DNA from: Liolophura sinensis | Lineage: Eukaryota > Mollusca > Polyplacophora > Chitonida > Chitonidae | Assembly (NCBI RefSeq): GCF_032854445.1 | Contig: NC_088303.1 | Coordinates: 23,073,501-23,137,500, forward strand | Direction: 5' to 3' | DNA length: 64,000 bases | Shown: positions 14,151 through 27,159 of the stretch, in pieces | How positions within the stretch are numbered: position 1 is the stretch's first letter | How the letters are laid out: every line of letters starts with the position of its first letter | The notes under the pieces: model-generated | What the model was told of the DNA's origin: nothing | What the model saw: the letters and a program-made list of their open reading frames with translations, nothing else | Databases searched by the model: none | Translations under genes and position numbers: made by a program

Positions 14151-14416
14151 TTGACCTACTGTAGTAGGCTAATAGCGCAACTCTGGAAAAAGACTGCATC
14201 TTTCATTCTATATTCAGATTTTGTTAAACATGCATTCTCAAGAAAGATGTGGCAGTCAACATTACAGTGATTGACACTCTCTTCTGGACACAGCATGGGG
14301 TACCACCTATACTAGGGTTGACACTGTAATGGTTTAGGGGTAAGGATGGGGCATATGAGGTTAAACAATTAAAATAGTCAAAAACAAAGATATTCAGGCA
14401 AGCAGTATTTCACAAG

Positions 14417-14441
14417 ATATATATATATATATATATTATAT
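14417..14441. repeat. TA microsatellite, short
   Basis: About ten TA dinucleotides. Confidence 0.8.
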
Positions 14442-14691
14442 GATAATAACCACTGACATTCTATGGAGATAATGACAGCTCTTTACTCATTTTTAATCCA
14501 GGGTGTCATTCCCTCTGAGGAAACATGTGTAATTCCATTGTAAATGTACATAACATAACCCCTCTCTCCTGTTCTTTTATATGTAGCTTAGTAAAACCAT
14601 AATAAAATATCAAAAGCTTTATCTGAGTGTGCCACACACTGCATGACGTCCAAGCTGTTGTTTTAAGTGTTTCCCCTGTATAGAGCTTTCT

Positions 14692-14870
14692 ACATAGGTT
14701 TTATTTATTTATTTGATTGGTGTTTTACGCCGTACTCAAGAATATTTCACTTATACGACGACGGCGGTCAGCATTATGGTGGGTGGAAACCAGGCAGAGC
14801 CCGGGGGAAACCCATGACCAGGTTCCTTCCAGACCTTCCCACATACGGCCGGAGAGGAACATAGATTTTA
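14692..14870 (-). mobile_element. SINE-A copy, 5'-truncated, minus orientation
   Basis: The element occupies 14704-14858, reading from the AAAT tail into the conserved ccagcattatggtggg-like core. It is flanked by ACATAGGTTTTA and ACATAGATTTTA, a 12-bp target duplication with one mismatch. The tRNA-like head is missing. Confidence 0.85.
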
Positions 14871-16419
14871 GGATGAATTTATCCACACTACCAGGAATCT
14901 CCAAGGATTATTAACACAATTATTCCTGTGTAAAAACATCAACATGTATCAGAAATTCATGCTCTGGTGATAAAGATATGTCTACAAAATATTACATCTT
15001 TTGGGAAATCCTACTCTCCAGCCATTCTCTCCTCCAAACAACGCTCAAACGAAAGAGGTCAGAATTTCTGCAGCTTCAATAATTGAATAATGCCCAAAAT
15101 ACACGTAGAGTAATTTCGTTAGCACGCAAAAATCCCATTAGCAAAACACGCTGATAACCAAAAGTTACCTTTACATGCAGATCTTCACGCTGATGTGAAC
15201 GAGATCAATTCTCTTTGCCTATTTTTTATGCATTCCCCATAAAACCGGCCAAAAAGAATTTCTGAGTTACGTTGGCAATTCAAAAATTGATGAGACTAGT
15301 TCAGAAGTGATAATCTGGTAAAAGATTAGCGGCTTCGCAATTGCGTGACAGACACGTCAGAATGCAACACTTATTCAGAGGGGAAGGTTGTAACATTACA
15401 GTACAGGATTTGTTGTGTTACACAGGCCAACCAGTCAATAAAGAATTAACTGTGTTGTCATAAAAAAAAAACATAAGACCACAATGTTGCCCAATCCAGC
15501 TAAAATTTGGTCTAACGACATGCCGAATGCATGAATACTTCACTGGAGAGTATGTATGCGCCTTGAATAACACTCACTGACAACATGTAAATTCATACTA
15601 CAGTGCAGCACAGTAATTAGCTGATGACAATACACCTGAGTGATAAGGTGGGAACACATACAACAAATGCCATGGGGTATTCACCATATAGGCAAGACAG
15701 ATAGAGCTACAGCATAGGCTACCTACCGAAAGAAACCCGTATATATCTGAACAGCCCAGACAATCAGACAAAACTGTATGCTGTTGAGGTTTTCTAAACT
15801 GACCTATATCTCCATGAAGAAAAACTCATCATTTCCCCGTTATATAACATTGTATGTGCAGGTTGCTAAAAATAACGAACACTGAAGTTCTGGGGTTACA
15901 GCTACATATATGCTGTAAACACGGGTAGTGTCGAATAAATGCAATGCAGATATGCCTATAAGGTGAGAGAAAGTGCACTTTGCTTAATACTGTCAACCTG
16001 GAAGTTTTAACTACATGTATACATTCATACACAAGGTAATCTGCAGGAAATCTGTTCCCCCTTAAGTGCTTCAAACAAAGTACAAAAGTTGTAAAAGCCA
16101 GGAGACTTTAAGCAGATAATATATACATGTAGGTTTTAGGACTTCACAAAAATAGAACTCAGATTGCATCAGCAAGGATAATGGATGCATAATGCAGTTG
16201 TCGGAGTACATGAGCTATCTGTGAGATAATATTTCTAGAGTGCAGGAGTATGTCAAATAGTCCTGGTGATGAAACCATGAAACTGAAATCACAGGTCAGT
16301 TGCATGGAAGTCAAAGAGATACATGAATACTGTATTTATATTAGCAAAATTTACATGCACAGCTGAGAGTGGCAGAGATAAACAAAACTGTTTGCACTGA
16401 TAAAGTTTGAGACAAAAAT
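14871..16419. other. No gene or recognised element
   Basis: Unique AT-rich sequence between two SINE-A copies. Confidence 0.5.
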
Positions 16420-16670
16420 TACAGGTGTAGCTGTTGAGTGGGGGACGTAAGTAAAACTGTTCTGGTGACGAAACTTGTCACAGAAATTACAGGTGTAGCT
16501 ACAGAGTAACAGAAATTACAGGTGTAGTGGAGACATACATGTACATGTAAGTAAAACTGTTAAGGTGACATAACATGTAAGAGCAGGTGTAGCTACTGAG
16601 TGGGGGACACAAGTAAAACTGTTTTTCTGATGTACCAGTATTGTAAAGCTGTTTTTGTGACGTAGGTAAA
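16420..16670. repeat. Degenerate tandem repeat
   Basis: Imperfect units combining ttacaggtgtagctactgag, gggggac and aagtaaaactgtt of 50-70 bp, three to four copies. Confidence 0.6.
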
Positions 16671-16689
16671 ATGAACAGACTGCATCAAA

Positions 16690-16874
16690 TATGAACATTT
16701 TATTTATTTATTTATTTGATTGGCGGTGGCCAGCATTATGGTGGGAGGAAACCAGGCAGAGCCCGGAGGAAGTCCAAGACCATCCGCAGGTTGCTGGTAG
16801 ACTTTCCCGCTTACGGCCGGAGAGGAAGACAGCATGAGCTGGACATGAACTCACAGCGACCGTATGAACATTTT
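16690..16874 (-). mobile_element. SINE-A copy with internal deletion, minus orientation
   Basis: The element 16702-16862 is flanked by a perfect 12-bp duplication TATGAACATTTT. About 40 bp between the tail and the cagcattatggtggg core are missing, and the head stops near the B box. Confidence 0.85.
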
Positions 16875-17576
16875 GTATTATGCTGTAAACACATGTGTAT
16901 GAACATTTATGGGTGTTGTCGAGAGTGAACTGGTACAACCATTTTTTAACATCTCAAAGGGATTGGACTTGCTGGAACATCATCCATCGATCCCAAGGTA
17001 CAGAGTGAGAGGAGTATGTACAGGTACCTCAACACGGTCATCTGATGATTTGTCCAATAAGATCACAAACTTGACTTACACTTAATAATGTCAGACTGTA
17101 AGCAGTCTTAACTTATTTATGTCGGTACTTAGATTTGAAATCAAAATGCTGGTTTTCAAATTTGTTGTGAAGAACTAAAACAACTCTCTGAGTTTTAAAA
17201 TAAATATTCGTTAAAAGGTAAAATCACAATTTTAGTAAATTAAACTATTTTGAAGTAAAGACTAAATCTCACTTAAACAGTTCAATGGGAGCGTTAACAG
17301 CTGATTTACCAATCACCTAATTACTTCTGCCAGCATGGGCACCATTGTTCACCTAAATATATTAGTTTCTGATGTCAGTCAAATCCATGGGGTGATTATA
17401 TACACAGACCAATGTTCATATAATATAGCAATATACAAGTATGAAGCATTAGTCTGACAGCGAAATCCACTGAGAACTGTGTGTGAGTGGTCGTATGAGT
17501 CTTGTGTGTATGTAAAGCTGAGCTAAGAAAAATTATGCTAGCTATGTTGTCTGCAGACTGTGCTGGTATAGTGGCA

Positions 17577-17640
17577 TGACGTCACAGTGACGCACCATGG
17601 AATGCTGCGTCACGAAGCGGGGAACAAATTTAGCGTCACA
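17577..17640. promoter_or_regulatory. Cluster of CRE-like sites with a perfect inverted repeat
   Basis: A full palindromic CRE, TGACGTCA, lies at 17577-17584. GTGACGCA (17587-17594) and TGCGTCAC (17606-17613) then form an 8-bp perfect inverted repeat around an 11-bp spacer, and agcgtcac follows at about 17631. bZIP factors (CREB/ATF/AP-1 type) bind such sites. This CpG-rich cluster stands out in AT-rich surroundings and may be an enhancer or promoter; no transcript is evident nearby. Confidence 0.4.
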
Positions 17641-18470
17641 AAGAAAAATGACATCAGCCTGCACAGGGTTTAAATTTCATATACCCCTTGTGGGCATGGT
17701 CTGCAGCTCTGACAAGTGTATGTCAACATTTTAACCTGCCGAATCAGCCAATGGCAACTGAGAATCACAGGTCATGTAGTGCAAAAGTGCAAATAGTAGT
17801 GCACTGTAATTTATACACTGTAATGTTCCTCATCCGAACAAAGTGTTTTATGTAACACTATGATTTGAAGGATTTACGTTCATACTGTCCGTGTTATGTT
17901 TTACTATACCCTTTACCACGATTTAGTCAGTGCTCAGGTTAGGAATTTTGTGTCACCCATATGAAAACCGATGATCAATCACACATCTGAGGATGGTCAG
18001 CACTGATTCTCCCTGCTTGACTGTTTTGTTGGACCTGCTCTACCCCAAAGTACTTCTACTATAATCATGCCTACCTAGCTGCATGTATCCACCTACATGT
18101 TCATTGGAGAGCTCGATTATAAACAACACTGGATACCAACATGATGGCCACGCATTGTGTCTTCTGTTGATGAGCCATGGAAAGGTATGATATACCCCTA
18201 TGCCAACACCAGCTTATCCCGGCATGGTCATTTATACCCAGCAGCCTAAAGGGAAAGGACTTCTAAAAATCAAATTAGGCATCACTAAATAGGCCTTCTA
18301 AAACTATGCATAAATATACTTTCCTTCATTTTTTTTAGATTTTTGTGAAAAGAGTTATTCAAATGTTTGAATTCTATGGTGAGCTTGCTTTATGGTCTAT
18401 AATATCAGAGGTTAGGATCATCACAGGAAGTTTATCCAACTCTAATCACAACAGTGACAGTTGGAGTAAA

Positions 18471-18505
18471 TCTTTTTTACCTATGAGTAAAAGATTACTG
18501 AAATA
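18471..18505. repeat. 35-bp short repeat, copy 1
   Basis: tcttttttacctatgagtaa and the following aagattactgaaat form a small imperfect hairpin with the preceding agtaaa. The same 35 bp, with two differences, sit inside a SINE-A at 45321-45355. Confidence 0.6.
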
Positions 18506-19089
18506 ATGTGTCCAAAAATTCCTTCCTTCTGGTGAACATCAGTCAAAAAAGGTGATGTGGTGTCATTGTTCCTTGATACCGTCAATATGAAGCCTACTGT
18601 AGTATTCAAATATTTAAATGCCTTTCAACACTCTTTCAAGAATCTGAAAAAATAAATGAAATTATTCTTTCACACAGTTCTCAGTTGTCTGTTTATGATG
18701 AACCTTACTCCATATTTTAATTTCCTTTCACTTTAATTAACATATCAACACCAGTGTAAGCTTGATCACACAATGCATGATGTACACCCCCAAAGCATAT
18801 GCCAATGAAGTCATATGAACCTACTATGAGGCTAACATTAATGTAATATATTACATTTAATATTATAATATTTTAACGATGTTAAATAACTACTGACTAT
18901 TCCATGGCAATTAAGTCTTCTTGTCACACATACACATCTTCTTGTCAAAAATAAACATCAAAAGTTGGTTTAGTATGCACAACTGAACCTTCTCACCTTT
19001 CTACAACGGAATAATAGGGGATGACTGGATGCTGATATTCCATAAGACCCCCCCCCCCCACCACCCCTTTGCTAATAACTAATTATGGA

Positions 19090-19215
19090 TAACTGTTGAC
19101 GTCGGATTATAACAGTTGACCTCAAACCATAACTGCTGACCTCAAATTATAACATTTGACCTTGGATTATAACAGTTGCCCTTGGGCTAAAACAGATGAC
19201 CTCAGGCAATTACAG
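19090..19215. repeat. Degenerate tandem repeat, unit about 25 bp
   Basis: About five units of the type ataacagttgacctcaaat. It follows a C run at about 19050-19060. Confidence 0.7.
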
Positions 19216-20304
19216 TTACAACTCTTGGCAATATACACTGCATATCACATGTTTACATGGCAGACTGAGTACAAAATATACATATACATATATAACCTGG
19301 CTGTTTGACTATATCCATTTGCCTGCCTTTGTGTACTAAAAAGTGATGCATTAACCAGGTTTGCTAGTCTATGAGAAACATAAAGAAATGTACAGTCAGG
19401 TTCTGGACAAATTGTGACACTCACTTACTTATTCACTTGATGCGTGTATGTAGTTGATTGACACCATTTTGAGGAACTTTCAATTTATACCATGAATTTG
19501 GCCAAAATGGAAACCCAAGGGTAAACCTCTGCCAAATGGTGAGTATGAGAAACTTTCCGTACAGTATATCAGTGGGAGGCACATGTATTCAAAGAATTTT
19601 AGACCAAACAATCAACCCCAAAAGCGGTGTGGATTGCCTTATTGTCACCAAGGTCCCCCAGACAATGACAGCAGCAAATGTAGAAATTTCCTGTCCAAAG
19701 CAAGCTGTACTATATACATGTAGACTTAATTAAAGCATGTACGTGTGTACCCAATGGAGTCAAAGGTGTTTGTGTGGCTGAGGTTTCTATTTTAGTAATT
19801 AAGGGCAGTTCAATTTTACGAGAGGACAGGTACTGGCTTAAAAAGTACGTTCGAGGAAACTGGGTAAAAATGGGCAGAGATCAATGCTATCATTGTTCAG
19901 CGCCTTTAATACTGATTGCGTTCACGGCAATAACAGATTTAAAGGAGGTCAACCACATTTCAAACACACAAATGTTTAACAAATTCCGAGCACTTTTTTA
20001 TTCACAAGGAGAAAAGACAAACAATTGTCAACACGATTAATGAGGGAAACTGACCCCTACAAGTACTTGACTAATGTACTAAGTTATCAATTAAAAACAG
20101 ATTAAACTAATCCAAATTGTTTTAACAAAAGTAATTTTGTTAAGCAACACTGCATGTATACAGCACTGTACAATATCATTGGAGCTAAGTTTCAAGGCCT
20201 GTACATGTATGTGTAGTTTAAGCACTTACCCCAAATACATCACTCTATGACACACTTATGGGTACTCAGCTGTCAGCACCCTGGGGGAAGATGTGCTGCT
20301 GTAG

Positions 20305-20452
20305 ACACCAATAGTATCCTTACACCCGAGCTGGCCCGGCCGGCACGGCTTAAGAAGTGTAAGTCCCTGTCTGTAGTTGGGAGTCAGAGAGACTTGAGGA
20401 ATCTGGCCAACACTTCACTGACTCCACTCAGAAGAGACGTAGTGTCGTCTGC
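20305..20452 (+). CDS. Candidate internal coding exon, unrecognised
   Basis: A locally GC-richer stretch reads as 148 nt of protein-like sequence between a CTGCTGTAG acceptor (AG at 20303-20304) and a GTGAGA donor at 20453. The translation contains LARPARLKKCKSLSVVGSQ followed by RDLRNLANTSLTPLRRDVV, a Ser/Arg-rich composition seen in cytoplasmic regulatory linkers. It enters in phase 1 and leaves in phase 2. No family is recognised, and the minus strand is also partly open here, so this is tentative. Confidence 0.3.
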
Positions 20453-22774
20453 GTGAGAGGCAAGGCGTGAAAAGAGCTGTAGTACAGCAGTGGGTCCTGC
20501 AGATAATGGGCTCATCTTTCACAGCCCATGCCAGCAAACTGCTTCATTTCGATTTCGCAAACACAGTTACGGTCGTCAATTTCCAAGATGTTTTAGAACT
20601 GTCCCTTTAAAATGACAACTAAACTGACTTTTTATAAAGACTGAATGCATGATTTTTCATGGATCTTGAGCAGAAGCATGAACCTGGACGATCAGAATCC
20701 AGAAATAATTGCACGTTAACGATCTCCATCCAACTGAGGGTTGAACCATTATTAAATTACCAAAGTGATCAATATTCATTAATAATCGATCAATGCCCAC
20801 TGTTAGCCAAAGGGCTAATCCACTCAGATACAAATAGACCATCGTATAATGACAGCCATGTGAGAGAAAAAGGGCAAAGGCCACGGCAATGGCCACCAAC
20901 ATTATATCATAACTATTTTAAGATCATAACGAAATCAAAAATTTAGCACGGAAAACAAGATTCAAAGCTTTTTTTGGCTATATATACATTCATATATTTG
21001 ACATTAAAAACAATTACTGCTATGTGTCAATTCTTGATGTTCAGTTTTAATGTTTAATCTTGGACACATTAAAAATTATGCATACATATATTAGAGCTGC
21101 CAAGGATGGGTAGTCGCTGGCCTGAAGTAGTCCACACTACTAACTATTCCCTTATAACGCTGTAGTCTTTGACCAATAATATGCTCAACTGTAGCCTGAC
21201 ATCAAGAGGTTTGTCACTTACCTGTAGTACATACAGGTACTAGTATCATTCACAATACCACTTACATTTCACCAAGTTCATGCCTTTGCACAACACTACT
21301 CCGTATAAGTCTTCCGCTTTTACATATACATCATGTACACGTATACAGTAACAGTCAGGATTATATATTCATTACAATACAACTCATCCATCAATGCAAC
21401 ATTATCAGACTGATCCACGTAATATGTGATACTAGTAAATTTGATTAATCCATTTAAGCAATACTTCATGTATAACCAAAGACTGGTAGGCAGTACCACT
21501 AAGATTTATTCACTTTTATATTAAGCTGATAAAAAATAATGTGTACAAATTGTCTGCAGGCCAGTATCTACAGAATCAATGTGTGGGTTGGATCTCTTTT
21601 ATATGTCAAACACTGTCACATGTATGTTTTTCATGCTCTTTACATCAAAGCTCTTTATTAATTACAACGTTTGACAGATTCGCCTGCAGCAGAATTCCTT
21701 TCAGTTTCATATAGAAACAAGTTTATATAAATCCTTTCCTGCTATCACAATGGATTAGAGAAAAAAGCTGGTTTGGTAGTAAGATTTGCCCCAAGCTACA
21801 GCAAGCATTTGGAAATTTTACGTAAAATGTATTGATCAATTCTTTAGCATCAGTGGAAAGCCTGTGGACTGAGCAAGAGAATTGAACAGATATCAAAACA
21901 TGTTACAGGAATGCCTTCCAAAGGATTCACTCCCACTGGGCATTTTTTTTCCCCACACTTTTTTCCATCAATTTTTTTTACGTCCACATGTGTGTTGATA
22001 GCAGAGGAAGCCTTCCACGAACAAGAACAAGTCAGCAGACGCCTAGAGTATTCCAGCCAACCATTATTGCTCCAACACTGGCTCTAAATAATTCTGATCC
22101 ATTTAAAGTCTGCTGGTCTTCTGGGAGTCTGTGCTTGGACGTCAACTGTCCACATCTCTCCTGCTGCAAGTAGCTCACAAGTTCCCACCTGACAGCCCAA
22201 ACAATGAGCTACTGCAGTTTAGGGTCACTCCAGGACAAAAACAAGGATACCTCTCTTATTTCTGCATCTGATGACAAGGTATTGATTTTACAACTGTTTA
22301 GCAATCTTCTCAAAAACATAAATCAATTAACTCAGTAGCTCCTTACAGGCAAATATCCTCTAGACATTTTCCCAAATACAGAAACTATTACTTCCCATCC
22401 CATCTTAATTATACCTAATATTTTTGAACAAAAAATTTGAATCTACAGTTAAGAAATTCTGTATTCTTTTATACCTGTCACGGAAGAGAAATAATCCCTG
22501 GAGGACAACATAATTATTCATATAAAAGGCAATTATACGTTAGCAAGCAATCTGAAAAATTATGCATGGGTTAAAAAGTTTCACTTCAATATAATAAATC
22601 AGTCCAAAAATTAAAAAGGGAGGTGTTTCATGACAGATAGACAGACTGATGGACAGGTGTAAACTTATAGTCCCTCTGGTTCACCAGTAAGGGACTAAAA
22701 AAATTCACACAATCTTTTGCAAGTCACATCTATAAAAATAACATTGACGGCATCTGTGAATGAGCAGAAAAATT

Positions 22775-22825
22775 AGAGCCTTCTACAAAATGTCTGGAAT
22801 TTTGTCATTTTTTGTCTATCTGTAT
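22775..22825 (+). repeat. 51-bp direct repeat, copy 1
   Basis: agagccttctacaaaatgtc and the following 31 bp recur at 23465-23515 with a single difference. Sequences on either side are unrelated. Confidence 0.85.
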
Positions 22826-23464
22826 ACGCTTATGCATGTATTCATCAACACATAAGACATGACCAAATAATACTGAGCAATCTGTAAGGCAGAGCACCTA
22901 AACCTACTCTACAAAACTATCTCAAATATGCCAAAGGAAATAGAGGATACATGAAACACTTGGTATTTGCGTCCTAATACTGAGTCTTTAAGTCTAGAAA
23001 TTAAGTAGCCTGCTGTTGTGACGTCCATGTGTCAGTGATGGTAGCTAATCAACACAACTTTGTTGTTGGCCCTCTGAAGCCCCAACTGGAAGAGCCAAGC
23101 TGGTCCTGCCTTTCTATATGCTCATCAATGACGTCATTTCCGAATATTTCCGACCGTATAAAAAAAGCTTAAATAGAGGGAAAGATTATTACGAAATATA
23201 AATTATGCCTCAAAAATGATATTTCTTTGGCAAAGCTTTCTTCCTTTCCCTTAAACCATACTCTTTGTTTTATGGTTCCTTTTCAAGTATCCTTTAACAT
23301 CTGTGTTAATATCAATCAGCATCAGATTTTCCTTTGATAACTTCTTGTAACAGCCATTTATGTACACATCGGTAGCGTAGACTTTATACACTTTAGTCTT
23401 AGCCCTATTTAATCAATTCAGGAAAGTGTAAAGAACCACTTTCTAATTTTATGGATAGATATTA

Positions 23465-23515
23465 AGAGTCTTCTACAAAATGTCTGGAATTTTGTCATTT
23501 TTTGTCTATCTGTAT
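23465..23515 (+). repeat. 51-bp direct repeat, copy 2
   Basis: Matches 22775-22825 at 50 of 51 positions, the last 45 bp being identical, at a distance of 690 bp in the same orientation. Confidence 0.85.
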
Positions 23516-25597
23516 GAAAGCAAAGAATAACATTTTTCTCCCCGCTCTTTTGGAAAAGACACAAATATGTTCTCTAGTAGATCAACTAAACATGTAAAAA
23601 AAAAAAAAAAAAACTCAAAAGACTAAATATTACTGCCACAATTACATGTATATTGGCGAAAACAAGCAGACATGTTGCAAAAGATTGGAAGATTTAGGGT
23701 AATCATGATTGTATTAGTCCAGAACACAGACAACATATTCCCCCATCCACTAGTTTCTCTATAGGACATGACTTACCCTGCTGTGCTAAACCTTCAGTCT
23801 TTGTCCCATGACAGCCATTGCTCATCTCCATAATGAAATAAAGTGCTCCTTTGAGAGCTCTGGACATACTGTCAGCTAAGCATGCTCTTAGAAATGTGTA
23901 TGTATGCATGATTCAGTTTAACACAAACATGAAACAGCATACAGTTATAAGCATACATCCATTAAAACCGTGAAAACGTTCGATTTAATTACTATAAATA
24001 AGTTTATCGTTTGTGAATTAAGTATATACATACATGTGTATTCCCATGAGTGAAAGTATCATCATGTTTTGTGTACACATGCAAATGAGGGTGCAAGTAC
24101 CAATGCACTGTACACATGGGATGATGCCCTGGAATGTACAAGTACATAGTTTTTCCCAAAACTGGCTTTGCGAGAATCCACCAGAATCAAGTTCAAATCC
24201 AGAACCATACAGTAGTTCCCCCAAAGGTTTTAATGCATGTATTAAAAAGTATATCGATTTTGGAGATTCCATGTTCAAAACTTTGATGTGAAACAAAATG
24301 TGTACAACGTGTACAACGTGAACAATGTGTACAGAAAAATCTGATTCTGTGAATGTGACTATGATGAGAATGAGATTCCTGTTGAAAGTAAAGTCGTGGA
24401 AATTCACTCAGTAATACATATGTCTGTACGAGACATCCTGCAATTCACAGAGTTACGTGTACTTTTCCTGTATTGCAATGTGTTTTGATAAAAAAAAAGT
24501 GCCCAACTGGACATTCGGGTACTTTTTGTCAAAAGAGAATAAAAGCTGTGAGTATACAGAGATACACTTCCTGTCTATATGATACATCTACAAAAGGCAT
24601 TCTTCAATCCTACAGCGCAATCCAGACTATAGTTGTATTCGATTTGGCACCTCACATTTTCAGCCTGCACACAGATCCTTGCGCCGGGATAAATCCTTCA
24701 ACACTCCTCATTGCCAGCCTTTCCCACCCAGTAAATTGAGTTTGCTGAAAATCTTTATTCCACAGAGACTTTTTTGTGTGTCTGCCGATATCTTTTTCAA
24801 TATATAAGGGTTTCAACGCGCTACTCTATCAAAATACACTGATATAGCCATGCATGGGATGAGAATTGGGCTGCGAGAAAACATAGCGGGAATATAGTAA
24901 AACACAGATATCTGTAATGTGAATGTATTATAATCTGTCAAAATATTCAACAGCTTTAAACATCACGATGTATTTGGAAGAGATTGCAAAAGATACAATT
25001 TCATAAATGGATGTTTCATTACCGCCAGGTTCATTTATACATTACGTAAGCCTAATACCTTCTGCGAAGCCCTGAAATTGGCGAACACAGCTAGTGTAGT
25101 TTTATCTCCAAAATCAAATGAAAAAGGTGCACAAATTGCACTGAACTTTGGTATTTCAGAAACTAAAAGGTTTAGGAATTATAGGGTAAATGAATATAGT
25201 CTCGTGGCTGTGAGCAAGAATAAATTCTGAACACTGAGCAAGCAACCTACAACCCTTACTAATAGATGGCTGAAAAAACGATGGGGGTCTGACAAAATCA
25301 AATAAAGCTGCAAAACCATGCAAAGGCAACTTTTATTGATTATCTTCAGGCAAATAACACTGATGGAACAGTCATGTTTTCACTTCCTGTGTCATGCAGT
25401 TATAATTGAGCCGTATTTTTCCTTCTACCATTTTCCATTTGTCTGTCATCTTCACTATACATCAGGCAGGGTTATATATAGTCCCTGTTAACATGTGAAC
25501 AGTAATTTTATAGGACAGCCATGCACAAAAAATTCATTTAAAAGGGTTTCCAATTTCTGACGTCTACATTTAAAGAACGGATGGTATTTTTTCACTG

Positions 25598-25670
25598 CTG
25601 TTTTACGTATTGCTCAACAGTATTTCATTTATGAAAGCCATCAGACTTGTGAGTGCATTACGCTGCTGAA
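25598..25670 (-). mobile_element. Possible ancient SINE-A 3' fragment
   Basis: The stretch ctgttttacgtattgctc then aacagtatttcatttatg resembles the SINE-A tail region in reverse orientation with heavy divergence. It abuts the 25.7 kb minisatellite. Weak. Confidence 0.3.
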
Positions 25671-25687
25671 AGCCCAGATGGTAATCA

Positions 25688-26634
25688 AGCACTCCCTGTG
25701 AGTTGGCTTCATGCACTCTCCCTGTGAGCTGGCATCATGCATTCAACCTGTGAGTTGGCATCATGCACTCTCCCTGTGAGCTGGCATGATGCATTCTCCC
25801 TGTGAGTTGGCATCATGCACTCTCCCAGTGAGCTGGCATGATGCATTCTACCTGTGAGTTGGCATCATGCACTCTCCCTGTGAGTTGGCATCATGCATTC
25901 TACCTATGAGTTGGCATCATGCACTCTTCCTGTGAGCTGGCTTCATGCATTCTACCTATGAGTTGGCATCATGCATGCTACCTGTGAGCTGGCATCATGC
26001 ATTCAACCTGTGAGTTGGCATCATGCATTCTACCTGTGAGTTGGCATCATGCATTCTACCTGTGAGTTGGCATCATGCATTCTACCTGTGAGTTGGCTTC
26101 ATGCATTCTACCTGTGAGTTGGCATCATGCTCTCTACCTCTGAGCTGGCATCATGCACTCTTCCTGGGAGTTGGCATCATGCACTCTCCCTGTGAGCTGG
26201 CATCATGCATTCAACCTGTGAGTTGGCATCATGCATTCTAATTGTGAGTTGGCATCATGCATTCTACCTGTGAGTTGGCATCATGCATTCTACCTGTGAG
26301 TTGGCATCATGCTCTCTACCTGTGAGTTGGCATCATGCACTCTACCTGTGAGTTGGCATCATGCACTCTACCTGTGAGCTGGCATCATGCATTCTACCTG
26401 TGAGTTGACATCATGCATTCTACCTGTGAGTTGGCATCATGCACTCTACCTGTGAGCTGGCATCATGCATTCTACCTGTGAGTTGACATCATGCATTCTA
26501 CCTGTGAGTTGGCATCATGCATTCTACCTGTGAGTTGGCATCATGCATTCTACCTGTGAGCTGGCATCATACTCTCTACCTGTGACTTGGTATCATGCAC
26601 TCTACCTGTGAGTTGGCATCATGCACTCTACCTC
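25688..26634. repeat. Minisatellite, unit 26 bp, about 36 copies
   Basis: Units gcattctacctgtgagttgg then catcat, with recurrent a/t and c/t variants (gagctgg, cactctccc). The array is well homogenised in its right half. Confidence 0.95.
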
Positions 26635-27159
26635 AACAAACTGTCTTGAACATTTAGTGCTATCGTATAGTTTATTTCCATCTGACGAAGAGGAAGATGT
26701 AGAACGGCTAGTGGGATTTGTTTTCGACCAGTAGTTAGTCAAAAAACGCTCTACTGAATCTTCTCCGTTGCTACGAACGCAAGGTAATCAACATGGTAAC
26801 CAGCCTCCACTGAGCCTTCTCTGCGGTGTGCAAAGAATGCTTGGCTTAAACACACTGCCGATTTTAGAGTACGAAAAATCTGTATGTGGGAGAGTACCCA
26901 TTGCACACTGGATAAAAGCCTCGTTCTAATTTTATCTACTCGTCTGAAAGCTGTGCATGGCTGAAGTGAAGTTTGCAATTTTACACAAATATTTTACCAG
27001 TGCCTTCCAAAGATCAAAGCAAGCGAAGGATTATCAACAGGTGCAATAGATTACTTTTATGTTCACGCAAGTCACTTACCCTAGCGAGGCAAATAAAAAA
27101 CCATGACTTACTTGCTCGATGCTGATTTCACTTTTATTTGGCAAGCGGGCAAGCGTTAA

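Larger units (their letters stand above)
20453..25597. other. No gene; contains the 51-bp direct repeat pair
   Basis: AT-rich unique sequence with an A tract near 23600. No convincing exon. Confidence 0.45.

Noticed and set aside
24018-24407. Minus-strand 129-codon frame
   Set aside because: Opposite-strand frame also open, contains a low-complexity HIVHVVHVVH stretch from a small acaacgtg repeat; no support.
25688-26634. CRISPR array
   Set aside because: The 26-bp units are directly adjacent without unique spacers, and the DNA is eukaryotic.
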